A stretch of 64,000 nucleotides of DNA from Sepiola atlantica (Eukaryota; Mollusca; Cephalopoda; Sepiida; Sepiolidae): contig OY744533.1 of assembly GCA_963556195.1 (NCBI GenBank), positions 45,370,913 through 45,434,912 on the forward strand. The letters run 5' to 3'. Both the position numbers and the translations under genes were made by a program. Positions 1 to 10,240 of this stretch are shown in pieces. The first letter of the stretch is position 1. The number at the start of each line of letters is the position of its first letter. Under the pieces are notes generated by a model. It was given only the letters and a program-made list of their open reading frames with translations. It searched no databases and had not been told where the DNA came from.

Positions 1-7
1 CGATCCT

Positions 8-64
8 ACTTGAAACAAGAGTTGGCATCCATAATATAGACAGAGAGAAAGCAGATAGTGTACC

Positions 65-75
<11 letters not shown>
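8..75. repeat. Inverted partner of 2885-2932
   Basis: The first 75 bases are the reverse complement, with gaps, of 2885-2932 (shared blocks include ACTTGAAACA, GAGTTGGCA, TAATATAGACAG and GTACCATA). The two copies enclose about 2.8 kb holding a LINE relic and a fold-back element. This may be a large inverted-repeat unit or two copies of one dispersed repeat in opposite orientation; the left end is cut by the window. Confidence 0.6.

Positions 76-118
<43 letters not shown>
67..118. repeat. (TA)n microsatellite
   Basis: An almost uninterrupted TA dinucleotide run that passes into a short GT tail. It is adjacent to the inverted repeat that pairs with 2885-2932, which also abuts TA runs. Confidence 0.95.
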
Positions 119-124
<6 letters not shown>

Positions 125-740
125 ATTTAAGCAGCATATTTTCATTTAGGTAAACGTTTTTAAATAACACGGAGTGTTTTGCTTGATGACACTTTTTTTT
201 TCAATTTTTCGAATAGTCTATCTAGTATTTCAGTCAAATTGGAGTATGTAAATTCCGTGGGTTTCTTGTCCTATTTTTCGCATGTACTTTCGATTTGATT
301 TACCAAGTCATCATCAGCCAGCGTTAGTTTTGCTGTGTTTATAACTATGACCTTACTGCTGAGTTTCTTTAACAGCCAAATGATCCAGGGAAGTATAAAA
401 GTAACTTTTATTAGCTATGATAACATTTATTTGTTGTATATATATATTTTTTTACCCCTTTTTCGTTCTGTTAGCTGTCGTTAAAAATGGCCGCACCATA
501 TTCAGTGATGTTGAGGTTCAAGTCTCGGAGTGACAGTGAGTAGGAATCGTTGGGGTGTCCGATGGTGAATTGTATGTGGGGGTCAGTGTTGTTGAAATTG
601 TTGAATGGCTTCATCACTTCTACCTGTACCCAGCTTTGCCTTTTAATTGTGTCTCAATGGGGTACATATGTGTTTAGATTATTTTTTGATGACTGAATCT
701 AAAGAATTAATTTTCAAGCATTTGTCCACTGAACCACAAT
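119..740. other. No recognisable gene
   Basis: AT-rich sequence with short open frames only. I see no conserved domain, tRNA-like box or clear repeat border here. Confidence 0.6.
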
Positions 741-836
741 CCAAAATAAATTTAATATTTTTTAATATCATGTCAAACCTTGAAACAGAATTTCAAGGTT
801 TGACATGATATTAAAAAAATATTAAATTCATTTTGG
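741..836. repeat. Short fold-back (hairpin) repeat
   Basis: Two arms of about 45 bases (741-785 and 791-836) are near-perfect reverse complements separated by five bases. The arms share TTTAATATTTTTT and CATGTCAAACCTTGAAA in inverted order. It is too short to code; it is either a fold-back mobile element remnant or the product of an inverted duplication. Confidence 0.85.
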
Positions 837-1179
837 ATTTGAAATTAAAAATTAAAAACTTAAAATTCTCAGATTTAAAATAAGTCTCACTCAGTTATTT
901 CCCTACACCTTTTCATATCTGCCGATACATTTTACGGTTGAAATTTTAACTTTGAATTAGCTTCATTTTCATCCACTTCGATGAAATAAGACCACAAATT
1001 CTTTTATTGGTGAATGATGATACATGTCACAGGTCTGTGTGATGTGTAAAGTGGTGCTGTTATGTGTAGATGTGGTTGCATATGCTTCTCACCTACCACT
1101 TCCAGCCTCATCCGGCAGCTAGTCCTTAGACGAAAAGGAAGCTGAGTGTTTAAGTCTTCCCCGCTGGTATATAACCTCT

Positions 1180-1570
1180 CCACCGACAAGACTCTGGCCA
1201 AACCTCCTCATGGTTCACCATGGATACTGGGCTCCTTGCGGCTCCAGGCTAATTGGCTAGCGATATCGGAGCAGATTGGAGCCCTTGAGATGCAGTGTGC
1301 AGGACCAACTAGTATGTGAACACGTCCCGACACTCACCAATCCAATCCCTGGCCATAGAGCATGGGGCAAATGCTATCCTTGGATGGCCTATCACAACCT
1401 GAGTGACAGTAGTGTATGCGGCAACTCACAGGTAATATGTGACATTGGTGCATGCTCAAATGGAAACCACATCGATCCTAGTTAGATGGGAATGGTGGAG
1501 GTCTTGGACTGCCAAAAGTGTTCAAGTTGGTGAAAGATAGGCATCCAGCTGTAAAACTGCCTTAAAAATT
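1180..1570 (+). other. Probable 5' leader of the LINE relic
   Basis: This GC-richer, low-stop segment runs directly into the LINE coding part that begins at about 1571, and it differs in composition from the AT-rich flank. It contains a 69-codon open frame (1276-1485) with no domain I recognise. I infer it is retrotransposon leader or degraded ORF1-type sequence, not host sequence. Confidence 0.4.
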
Positions 1571-2101
1571 ATGTCTAGTCGAAATACAATAAGAAAAAAG
1601 AAAGGCAGTGTCAGTAATAATAATGCTGCTGGTTGTCTCTCAGGCTTGGTAGACTTCAGGGTGCGTGGGTCTGCAGCGTCCGACTACGGCAAATCATACG
1701 AATGTCCAGAACATTTTCGCATTGGATCTCTGTATGTTGGAACCATGCCAGGAAAGTCAAATGAGGTGGTGGAGACAATATCCAGAAAGAGGATTGACTT
1801 GTGTTGTCTACAGGAGACGAGATGGAGAAATGAAGGTGTTAGAAAAATAGTCGGAAAGGTTACCAACTTCAAGTTTTACTGGTCTAGGAATGATAAAGGG
1901 ACAGGTGGAATGGGAGTCTTAGTGGCAGAAAAGTGGTGGGAGAATTGCTGACATGTAGTTTGGTTTCATGCAAGTAGGAGCACCACAGATGCAATTTTCA
2001 TCATACGCCAAGTCATGGAGAAACATCTAGCAGCAAACATACCACTTTATATGGCATTTGTAGATTTGGAAAAAGCTTTTGACCGTGTTCCAATTGAATA
2101 G
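1571..2101 (+). pseudogene. Truncated non-LTR retrotransposon: endonuclease fused to reverse transcriptase fragment
   Basis: The 126-codon frame at 1571-1951 ends in a typical APE-type endonuclease start: a GTMPGKSNEVVE segment, then LCCLQETRW, which carries the conserved Gln-Glu-Thr of the metal site, then KGTGGMGVLVAEKW. At about 1972-2096, in another frame, is reverse transcriptase sequence: STTDAIFIIRQVMEKH followed by AFVDLEKAFDRVP, which includes the first catalytic palm aspartate region. The part of the protein between them is missing, and stops follow at 2099-2104. The copy is an internally deleted, dead LINE of the type often mis-annotated as 'craniofacial development protein 2-like'. 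The clade (RTE- or Jockey-like) cannot be fixed by eye. Confidence 0.85.
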
Positions 2102-2221
2102 TGAGTGTGAATTTCTCTTTTTTTCATTTTCAAACATGTAATGTTCTCGTTTAGGTGCTTGAATAGCCCGGAGGGTCGAAATAAATTATCGCACAGGTGA
2201 TTATGTGATACCGTGTTACTT

Positions 2222-2224
<3 letters not shown>

Positions 2225-2253
<29 letters not shown>
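2225..2253. repeat. (TA)n microsatellite
   Basis: A TA run directly outside the left arm of the fold-back element at 2254-2809. Confidence 0.9.
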
Positions 2254-2809
2254 GTAAAAATTAAAATGGAATAAAGGATAAGCAAATCAACAACTAACAA
2301 AATAAACTCAAAAACTCATGTTGTATAGTTCTGCCGAAATATTTCAATCGTTTAAAATACGACCATTATCAATCGGTTGGTGAACTTTAATTAAAAACAG
2401 AAAAGTTTTCAAATTTATACAAAGAATGTGATTGAAAGAAATAGTCACATGCAGAAAGCAACAAAAAGGGAGAAGGAAAGCGAGAAATGCTAAAAAAAGA
2501 GAAAGAAGAAGAAGAAGAAGAAGAAGAGGAAGAGGAAGAGGAAGAGGAAGAAGAAGAAGAAGAAGAAGAAGAAGAAGAAGAAGAAGAAGAAAGAGAGAAA
2601 AATCAGCCAATGTCTTTAGAATGCCAATTGAAGAAGAAAAGAAGAAGAAGAAGAAGAAAGAGAAAAATCAACAGTTGACTGCCGAACGCTAATTAAAGAA
2701 AGAAGAAAGAGAGAAAAATCAGCGATTGAATGCCGCCTGCTGAGTTTTTGAGTTTATTTTTGTTAGTTGTTGATTTGCTTATCCTTTATTCCATTTTTAT
2801 TTTTACATT
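2254..2809. mobile_element. Fold-back element with purine-rich satellite core
   Basis: The left arm (2254-2322) and right arm (2742-2809) are inverted copies of about 65 bases, sharing AATGGAATAAAGGATAAGCA and AACTCAAAAACTCA in inverted order. The core is GAA/GAG-rich and contains at least three degenerate copies of a unit holding AAATCAGC..TTGAATGCC (about 2600-2740). I see no coding capacity: the predicted poly-Glu and poly-Arg frames come from the simple repeat. Fits a non-autonomous inverted-repeat transposon or a Foldback-type element. No clear target-site duplication was found. Confidence 0.7.
2496..2594. repeat. (GAA)n/(GAG)n microsatellite
   Basis: An about 100-base GAA run interrupted by GAG units, purine on the + strand throughout. 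Such mirror-repeat purine tracts can form triplex DNA in general; that is not shown for this one. Confidence 0.95.
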
Positions 2810-2884
2810 TTGTCCGAAACATTGTTTCTTTTTTCCTCATATATATATATATATTTGCTAGACTATGTACGGTATATATATATG

Positions 2885-2932
2885 TATGGTACACTGTCTA
2901 TATTATAACTGCCAACTCGTGTTTCAAGTGTA
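2885..2932. repeat. Inverted partner of 8-75
   Basis: See 8-75. This copy lacks an internal stretch of about 20 bases that is present in the left copy. Confidence 0.6.
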
Positions 2933-3324
2933 TATTTTTATTTTTTCATTTTACTTCAGTGTAAATTCTCAGAAATCAAGGGGCCTCTTCCTGGGGCTAA
3001 CACTTGATCTCTATATGAGATACATAGACATCCAAGTGTTCCATCAAAGTTCTCCTTTACCTCTCAAACGTTGAGTTAGTAAAGAAGTGAAGAACATTAA
3101 TTTTCCTCTCCCCAACTGACCAGTTAACTATGTTATAGTATATCTTTCTTGTCGTCTTACCGGATTCCAGGACAAGAATTCATATAGTCTGATGGAGTAT
3201 CCAGCTTAATGCTGTTACTAGAGGCAACATCACTTGGAGAAGGTGCACCATTCTTCGTATAAGCCAGTGTGAGGGTAGCTACATCAAGGTGATCTTATTT
3301 AGGCTTCAGAAAATTATGTTATTT

Positions 3325-3405
3325 TGAATATTTGGTCAGGGTTTACTTGTCGGGGGAAGTATATTCATGCTAGGTTGTCCTGACAAACCTTTGTACAGAG
3401 ACCTT
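3325..3405 (+). repeat. Dispersed repeat H (partner at 56763-56822)
   Basis: The stretch containing TTGGTCAGGGTTTACTT, GGAAGTAT and GTCCTGACAAAC recurs at 56763-56822 with modest divergence. The upstream sequences of the two copies do not obviously match, so it may be the shared 3' tail of two retroelements. Function unknown. Confidence 0.6.
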
Positions 3406-3760
3406 AGACAATCGAGGACAGATGTTTGTGTGCATTGTAAAACAAGACCGACAAGAAATTCTTTAGTTTTTTTTGTAACTTTTCATGTGTTCTCACCAGT
3501 ACTGATTTGTTCTTACTGATGATGCAATAAAGAAAATTTCTAATTAATGCTTCAACGTTTATTTCCTTTTTGCCCTAAAATTATATTTTAATAATAATAA
3601 TTATCAATATCAATCATCATAATATCAGGCATAATAATATAAACCATAAAAATCATTGTAAAATTTTTGTTTAATTGCTAACTATTAGTTTAATTTTTAT
3701 AAATAAATACTTGTTTTCTGGTTGACGAAACATGGAGTCGGATTATTAAGCCTAAACCGA
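3406..3760. other. No recognisable gene
   Basis: AT-rich sequence with ATA/TAA-rich short tracts around 3590-3640. No coding or RNA feature is supported. Confidence 0.6.
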
Positions 3761-4090
3761 TCTATATACTATTAAAAAGTATCATGGTGTTTCAGGAGTT
3801 TGTCTCTTCGTATGCAAATAGAAACATGTGATTTAAAAAAAAAAAAAGAAGCGGCAGAGTACACATTAATAAGGCAGTAGTTTGTATGATGTTAATTTAA
3901 ATTTCATCGAAGTTTAAAGGGTTTTTTAAAACTAGAAATGTGTTTTATAAACTTAACATAAAAATCATTACATAAATACTTTCTTTAAACTGTCTTTTTT
4001 TATAATCCGTAAAGAAAGTAGACATAAAGGGTATTTCGCATTAATTCAAAGCAAATTATTTTTGCTTAAAACATAATTTCTGATGTTTTT
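3761..4090 (+). mobile_element. Helitron-like repeat G, copy 1 (5' part)
   Basis: The copy begins A|TCTATATACTATTAAAAAG, the Helitron-style 5' TC next to a host A. It continues with GGAGTTTGTCT, CAAATAGAAACATG, CAGAGTACACATTA and AAGGCAGTAGTTT. The same order recurs at 32235-32281 plus 37703-38711, at 54472-54954 and at 57350-57472. The 3' hairpin and CTAG seen in copy 3 are not visible here, so the copy is 3'-truncated. No coding sequence. Confidence 0.65.
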
Positions 4091-4127
4091 TGTCAAGAGA
4101 CAGAGATGAGACAGGAAGAAGAGAGGG

Positions 4128-4180
<53 letters not shown>
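4128..4180. repeat. (GA)n microsatellite
   Basis: An uninterrupted GA run, giving artefactual Glu-Arg frames. Confidence 0.95.
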
Positions 4181-4181
<1 letters not shown>

Positions 4182-4830
4182 TGAAGACTCAGTCAACAAT
4201 TTTTGCAAGAGTCAAGAGCCAGAATCTGGACTTTTCAAAATCGATCCCACAATCAAGAGTCATTTTTTTTCAGCCAATTCGCCATGTCTGGTTAATGAAA
4301 AATAAAAACGAGATTAATATTATTAAACTTATTTGGGCTTTCTATTTTAGTATACAATAGAAATAAACTAAGTTAAGTCCTCTTAACTTTTTAATCGTTA
4401 ACGGTCGAGTAAGTGCCTTGCCCATTAAGATAAAAAAAAAAAGAAAAAAAGAAAAAAGGACACTTTATCTAAAGGAGTCATTTCCTATGATTAATTACTA
4501 TCTTCAAGCACAGAGAATATGCATCCATTGTGATATAACTTTGCTTGAATGTCTAGGTCAACAACCAGTGAAAGCAGGATATTATGGGGTTCAACTTCTG
4601 TTTGACATAGTTAGCCTCACTATCATTGGTTCACATATTGACCTTTTTTTTGTTTGCTTATTTAAGGCCAAAGCATAATACCTATTCTATATGATTCATT
4701 GACAATACACTATTTTACCCATAGCTGGGGAAGGGGGTATACCATACCCAAATTAACCCCTAGTGTTACCATTAGAGGTTAATCTCCCTCCCTTATCCAT
4801 GATATGGGACTCAAACTAGAATACTTTCTG
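4181..4830. other. No recognisable gene
   Basis: AT-rich, with an A-rich tract at 4428-4457. No gene or repeat border is supported. Confidence 0.55.
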
Positions 4831-5098
4831 TAAACACAACAATCGGTCCTACAGTGTCTTTGTTGCTGTCAAGCTGAGGTATGGTTCTGTGTAGCTCTAG
4901 GAGATCCACCTTCCCAGGATTTACCTTCTCTCTTTGAGAAAGGGTTAGTTTATTGCTAATTGCCGGAGGCGCCCCTACGAGGGAATGCTGATGGGGCAAC
5001 TCAGGCAATTTTTGTAGGGCAAAGGGCACTTCTAGTCCGTTGGCTTTTCAAAACCTCACTTGACCTTGTGTCCAACTTCCTAAAGAAGAGGTAAATAA
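4830..5098 (+). repeat. Dispersed repeat A, divergent copy
   Basis: Shares ordered blocks with 15990-16262 and with the GC-rich copies at 29886-30060, 30130-30397 and 31475-31705: GAGGTATGGTTCTGTGTAG, CTAGGAG.TCCACC..CCCAGG, GGTTAGTTTATTGCTAATTGC, GAGGCGCCCCTAC, GGGAATGC, and a tail GACCTTGTGTCCAACTT followed by GAGGTAAATAA. The translated frames in it are not protein genes. Related copies carry a U2 snRNA-derived piece, which is not clear in this one. Confidence 0.75.
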
Positions 5099-5139
5099 TA
5101 CTATTTGTGAACAACTAAATGTGTTCATGTATTATTAGG

Positions 5140-5215
5140 ATTATTCGGACTACTATCTCATATTGGTTGTTATTTTCACAACGTTTTGGCTGATGTAACC
5201 TTCAATAATAATTGC
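5140..5215 (+). repeat. Dispersed repeat M
   Basis: A short stretch around TGGTTGTTATTTTCA..ACGTTTTGGCTGATGTAACC. It recurs at about 9826-9886 (same strand, divergent) and 10120-10185 (opposite strand). Confidence 0.65.
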
Positions 5216-5324
5216 TGAAGAAAATAAAAATACTAGAGCCTATCGATTACGAATCATCCCACCACTCTACCACAACTACAAATGTGGGAGATCTTTATCC
5301 CTCAACCTGTAGTAGAATACCCAT

Positions 5325-5725
5325 CCCAGGACGACGAGTATAATCAATAAATATAGCATTAGCTTTAAATTCGAATGTTTTTTTCTATGGTATAGTTCAC
5401 AAAATTTTTTTTTAGATAGTATGTCCACATTATTCTATCTACTGTCTAGAATACATATGCCATAATTCATAATGATCGGTTCAATAGTTTAAGATTTTAC
5501 CAAACAAATACATATTATTGACGCTCATGCATGCGCACCAATCATTTAAAAAATCGATTACTTAATATAACTCAAAATTTGATGTAGAGCAATTCTTTTC
5601 TCTATTAAAGTTTTTTGTATTTGGAAGCGGGTAAAGTTTACAAAAAATGATGTGGTCATGTTATTCACCGTGTTGCCTAGAATATACATTCCAAAATCCA
5701 TAATGATCCATTCATTAGTTCAAGA
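5325..5725 (-). mobile_element. Helitron-like repeat F, reverse copy
   Basis: This is the reverse complement of the repeat at 15008-15505 and 61003-61578. Shared blocks read on this strand are CTAATGAA.GGATCATT..GAATTTTGGAATAT, GGCAAC..GTGA, ATATTAAGTAAT and the terminal CGTCCTGGGATGGGTATTCTA. It contains the uninterrupted sequence at 5574-5581 that corresponds to the occupied MITE site at 61182-61394. Confidence 0.7.
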
Positions 5726-5820
5726 GGAGCAATAGGACTAATGAAAAAGAATTTCAAAAGCTATCTGGCGAGTATACCCGGTGAACCGAGTGCAAGAGAA
5801 ATACAAACAATTGCACTTAA

Positions 5821-5860
5821 AGGGACGCTTAGAATCTTAAAGGGACGCTTAGAATCTTAA
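5821..5860. repeat. Perfect 20-bp tandem duplication
   Basis: The 20-base unit AGGGACGCTTAGAATCTTAA occurs twice head to tail with no mismatch, which suggests a recent event. Confidence 0.95.
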
Positions 5861-5995
5861 AAAGATCTCTAGGCTGGAGTGTCTGAAATAGCCGGTGAAT
5901 GTCTGGCATCCGGTAGGATGCCCCATCTCTAGCAAAAACGGAAAGATAAGAAACATTTTTTAAAAAATAATTTTTTTTTAAATACATGCATATTA

Positions 5996-6093
5996 TGATG
6001 TATGGAAGTGAAACCTGGTTAGTGAGGGTTAAGGACAGGCATTGCATAGAAAAAAATTGATATGAGAATGCGACAATGGATGTGTAATGTGAG
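5996..6093 (+). pseudogene. LINE reverse transcriptase C-terminal part, upstream half (interrupted)
   Basis: Translates as MMYGSETWLVRVKD, then after a frame slip in an A-run at 6049-6056 as MRMRQWMCNVS. This is the conserved 'YGSETW...' stretch followed by 'MR..RWMC.VSLKDR' near the end of many LINE ORF2 proteins. The frame is broken by the hAT-type element at 6094-9554 and continues at 9563. Joining 6093 to 9563 (one copy of the target duplication) gives NVS followed directly by LKDRLRADN with no frame change, so the element landed in a once-continuous gene. Confidence 0.85.
6086..6093. other. 8-bp target-site duplication, left
   Basis: AATGTGAG here and at 9555-9562, flanking the element with no mismatch. 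Confidence 0.92.
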
Positions 6094-9000
6094 TAGAGTT
6101 GGGCGGTTTTTAAATTTTGGTTTCGGTATCGGTTTCGGTTTTTTTCCCTTAAAACCTCGGTTTACGGTTCGGTTTTTCGGTTTTTTTGAAAAAAAATTTT
6201 TTACTATGGAAGCTATTCATTCTATTGTGTGATGATTAGTTATTATTCAACGTTTAGTTGAATTATGCCACTGTTTCGATAATTTTGTGACTGAATCATT
6301 CTCCATGATATGAATCATATAAGTTTTAAGGTGTTGACTGTTGTAATCAAAGTTCTGATACCTTTTTAACAGTTAACTCGTTAAAACAGTGACCAAAGAT
6401 TCATGAAAGATTTCTGAAGAATAAAACTGAGTTTGAATATACATTCTATCTAATTCTTTAACCCATCAGAAGCTAAAATATAACTCAGAAATGCAAGAAA
6501 TTAAAAAACGAAAATTTATTTAAACAAACAAAATAATTTTACACATAAAATTAAGCAAAAATGATGATGAAAATGAAATATTGTCAAAATTATTTGACAG
6601 ATAAAAATTTTAATTTTTTAATAGGTGAAAATGTTTGCAAGACGCTGTGTCTTGTCGCGTAAAATAAACACACCATATACTTCTCGAATTGCCGGTGTTG
6701 ACTGTTGGGATGTCTGTCATTTTGTGTGCTCGAAGTTCTGTCAACTGGTGCGTGTTGGGGTTAATATTTGTTTTTAAGACAGGGTAATAAAACTTTATAG
6801 ACATGCGTAAAAGACTAGTAGTACACCCGAAAACCGCGCCAAAGGAAAAGGAAGGATGGTTAAAAAAAAGTAGAGATTATTGATTCACCTAAAGTCATTT
6901 TTTAAGCTTTAAGGTAATTTTAGTCATAGAATTCGTGACTTGGATTAAAGTTTAATAATTAAACTTTCGAATAAATTGTCAACTCTAAATAAATACCATA
7001 TTAACAATTTAGTAAAATATAAATCGTTGCATGGTCTACTTTTTGAATAACCCATTTTGGGGAGAGAAAACGGTATAGTTGAGAGATAGTTCTCTAGAAA
7101 TGACAATTTATGTATGAAGTGGCTTTTCAAAAGTAAACAATGAAATGCCTAATGTTTAAAATAATTTTAAAAATCCGAATAAAGTGATACTAGCATTGGC
7201 AACTACTTTTTTTCTTTTTAAATGTTTATACTCGCTCACTACTTTTCGTTTATTTACTTTTACAAGTATTTTTTTTAAATTTCATTTTAATAACTTATTT
7301 TTTTAGATAACTCTGAAACAAACAAATAATTATTTTACAATTTTGAGTTGAATCAAATAGATTTTCGACATCATACGGAACGCGTTTGATTTTTTCTTTT
7401 TCATTTGAAAATAGTTTATGCTAAAAATACGATGTCATGTTGTCTGTCGTATTTCTCTTTTTTTCATTTGAAAATTCAAAATGTTAATGATAAACAAACT
7501 GTAAACAAAGATTTCTTCCTACAAGTAGCAATACACATGAAAAAATTTAAATTGCTTAAAATATCTCAATAATGGCATATATAGAAAGAGCTTGATGATC
7601 TAAGAAAGAATCTTTTTAAATTTTTTAAATCTGACTAAAAATAAGGAAGGTATGACTATTTTTGTGCCTCGCACAATTGGATATTTTCCCCTCTTTAATA
7701 TCATATGCGTTTCGTCACATTTTTTACACTAATTTTTCACTAATACCATGAATCCATTAAAAGAAAGAAGTTAGAAAACTCAAAGTTGAATTGTAATACA
7801 TTTTATGTACAAGAAACTAAAATCTAATACTAGGACTGTTTAAAAATGAATATATTGCAAGATTTCTTTAGCATTATTGTAGATTTACACCTTCTGCTAC
7901 TCACCCCCTTACCTCCCCAAAATATGAGATTCTACTTTTTTTATTTAGGCAATTACATGTTAACACCCTGAAAAACTTGGCAGAAAGAAAGAAACAAAAA
8001 CAATTATTTTAGAATTTAAAGTGGGGATCAGTTTCACATAAAATAATCCCCCATTTCAAGGCCATTCTAGCGTTTTAGGACTGTTAATTATTTTTTCTAT
8101 GGGAGATAAATCCTGTGCATTTTTCTTGTTTTTTTCTTTTTTTTTAGACGATTATAAGGGTTTTTGTGGGAGGAGGGGGGCTTACCACTTGAACTTCAGG
8201 TTAGTGGTAGGGCTAGGGGCAATTAAGTGTGAACACCCTGAAAACTTAGCAGAAAGAAAAAAAAACAATTCATTTAGAATTTTGAGTGGGGGATTAGTTT
8301 CACATATATTTAATGCAGAATAATTCACCATTTCCGGGCCATTCTAGCGTTTTAGGGCATTAATCAATTTTTTTCTATGGCAAATAAATCCTGTGCGTTT
8401 TTTTTTATGGGCGTCTGCTTTTTTTTTTTTTTTTTTTAGACGATTATGTGTGGTTTTAATGGGCTTTTTTGTAGGATTAGGGCTTCCTACTCGGACTTAG
8501 GGTAAGTGATAAGGTTAAGGAAGGGGTTTTGTTTTGGATGGAGGTTGCCATTCGGACTTAGTGTTAGGGTTAAGGGAGTTTTTTAGGAGTGGCTTGCCAC
8601 TCATATTTAAGGTTAATGGTACGATACGTTCAAGATGGCATTTTTAGGAGGTGGGCTTGTTAGTCGTACCTAGAGTTAATGGTAGAGTAATTATTTATTT
8701 TATAAATTTCACTAAAAGGCAAGAATGCCCGGGAAATCGGAGATCATTTTACATTAAATTTATATGCGAAACTGATCCCCCACTCTTAATTCTAAACTAT
8801 TTTTTGTTTTGTTTTTTCTTTTTTTCGCCAAGACTTTAAGACGTAATCGCCTAAAAAAGTAGAATCTTAATTTTTTTTTAAATTGGCGACTAGAAATTCA
8901 TTACTACTAGAAGTTCGAAAGTTGAGTGAAAACCAGTATTTTTTTAAGTATCTTTTATAAAAGAACCAAATAGGATTAACTTTTTTAAGCACAAAAAGTA

Positions 9001-9554
9001 TTTTTAAACGAATTTTACAAAGCTTTACAAGACGCTGCTGCTGATTGATTGTTATATCAGCAATACTAGTAGCCATTGTTGACTTTCGCTCAAAAAAAAG
9101 GACAATATTTTTTAGGATAAGATAATTTAAAATTACTATTACCGAAAGACAAAACAACGTACAATTATAATTTTAATGCATAAAAAAAGATGAAAGATTA
9201 ATTTATTTACTAGTTGGGTACGAAAAATGTAATAACATTTTCTATATTCATATTTTAAAATGTTTAAAATTCGTTCTAGAATGAAAATAAACAAAAATCG
9301 CCTCGTGTTTATAGCAGTAATTGCAGTAATATATTTGTTAAATCTGTCCTCTTACTAATATAACATTTTTTGGTAATATTCAATTTTATTCAAATCGGAA
9401 AATCTTTTCAACCGTGTTTCCTTGTATATGGTGGCTTACTGTAGTAAAAACACAATACCGAACGGTTACGGTTTAAAAAAAAAAACCGATTCGGTATTCG
9501 GTATGGAGACGAAACCGAAAAACCGCGGTTTTTCGGTAAAACCGCCCATCTCTA
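6094..9554. mobile_element. hAT-type DNA transposon, 3,461 bp, apparently non-autonomous
   Basis: Both ends carry the short terminal inverted repeat TAGAGNTGGGCGGTTTT (TAGAGTTGGGC at left, TAGAGATGGGC at right, reverse-complemented). They are followed by subterminal sequence rich in CGGTTTCGGT/ACCGAAACCG motifs in inverted order (6110-6190 and 9455-9545). An exact 8-bp duplication, AATGTGAG, flanks it. An 8-bp duplication with a TAGAG/CAG-type end is characteristic of hAT elements; TIR and subterminal motif content support this. No long open frame or BED/dimerisation domain is visible in the interior, so the transposase gene is missing or decayed beyond recognition. The interior holds the fold-back J repeat. 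Confidence 0.87.
7900..8880. repeat. Fold-back repeat J, copy 1 (inside the hAT-type element)
   Basis: The left part (7918-8100) contains GAGATTCTACTTTTTTTA, AGGCAATTACATG, ACACCCTGAAAAACTTGGC, TGGGGATCAGTTTCACAT and CCATTCTAGCGTTTTAGG. A diverged direct copy follows at 8210-8400, and an inverted copy ends the unit at 8700-8870 (GAAACTGATCCCCCACTCTTAA...GTAGAATCTT). Between them are degenerate units with GGGCTT.CCACTCGGACTTAGG. The same family recurs at 28300-28870. No protein coding. Confidence 0.75.
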
Positions 9555-9562
9555 AATGTGAG
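9555..9562. other. 8-bp target-site duplication, right
   Basis: AATGTGAG, identical to 6086-6093. Confidence 0.92.
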
Positions 9563-9764
9563 TCTTAAAGACAGACTTAGGGCTGATAACCTCGGAGGAA
9601 GATTAAATCTGGATAATATAGGGAAATGCGTGCAGAACAGGAGGCTTCGATGGTATGGCCACGTTGAAATAATGGATCAGAGTTCTTGGGTTAGTAGATG
9701 TAAAATAATTGAAGTAGCAGGGATAAATAAAGACCTAGCCAGAGATAGGTTAGCTTGGAAGTAA
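9563..9764 (+). pseudogene. LINE reverse transcriptase C-terminal part, downstream half
   Basis: An open frame of 67 codons continuing the protein interrupted at 6093. It contains LKDRLRADNLGGRLNLD, then the strongly conserved RLRWYGHVEIMD motif found near the C-terminus of RTE/Jockey-like ORF2 proteins, then SSWVSRCKIIEV. It stops at 9762-9764. The short stretch to about 9828 (ending ..GACAATGATGA) is probably the LINE 3' UTR. Confidence 0.88.
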
Positions 9765-9825
9765 ATTTCTAAAAGCCATACACCACATGCCAGCATGTAA
9801 AACAGATGTTAAACCGAATATGACA

Positions 9826-10240
9826 ATGATGATTTGGGCTACTATTCTCATTTTGGTTGTTACTTTTGTTTCAGCCAATATAACTCCCAACCTTCTTCCA
9901 CTCTGGAACCGATTCGAAATTTTGAACTGGACCCTTTATTTAATCCACAGGCGGATAGATTGTTTTCATTCCATCAGCCAGTGACCGGGTCGAAGTATGC
10001 ATTTTTATGTTATGCTTAGTTATTATCATCTGTAGTAAGGATTGAAACATCGATCTCCAGAAGTTGTGTTACTTAGAACTGATAGTTAAATTCCCAAGTT
10101 CGAAAGATTCACCTGAAGAAGTTCAGAGGTTACATCGGCTGAAACGTTTTGAAAATAACAATCAAGATGAGAACAGTATTCTGAATAATCAAAATTATCA
10201 ATTCTCATCTCAAAACTCTGAATGAGTTCATTTTGTTTTA
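9826..10240. repeat. Repeat M copies in opposite orientation
   Basis: The block at 9826-9886 matches 5140-5215 in the same direction and the block at 10120-10185 matches it in reverse (CGGCTGAAACGTTTTGAAAA). The sequence between them is unassigned. Confidence 0.55.

Noticed and set aside
2344..2692. Poly-Leu, poly-Arg and poly-Glu frames
   Set aside because: All three are alternative readings of the GAA/GAG microsatellite.
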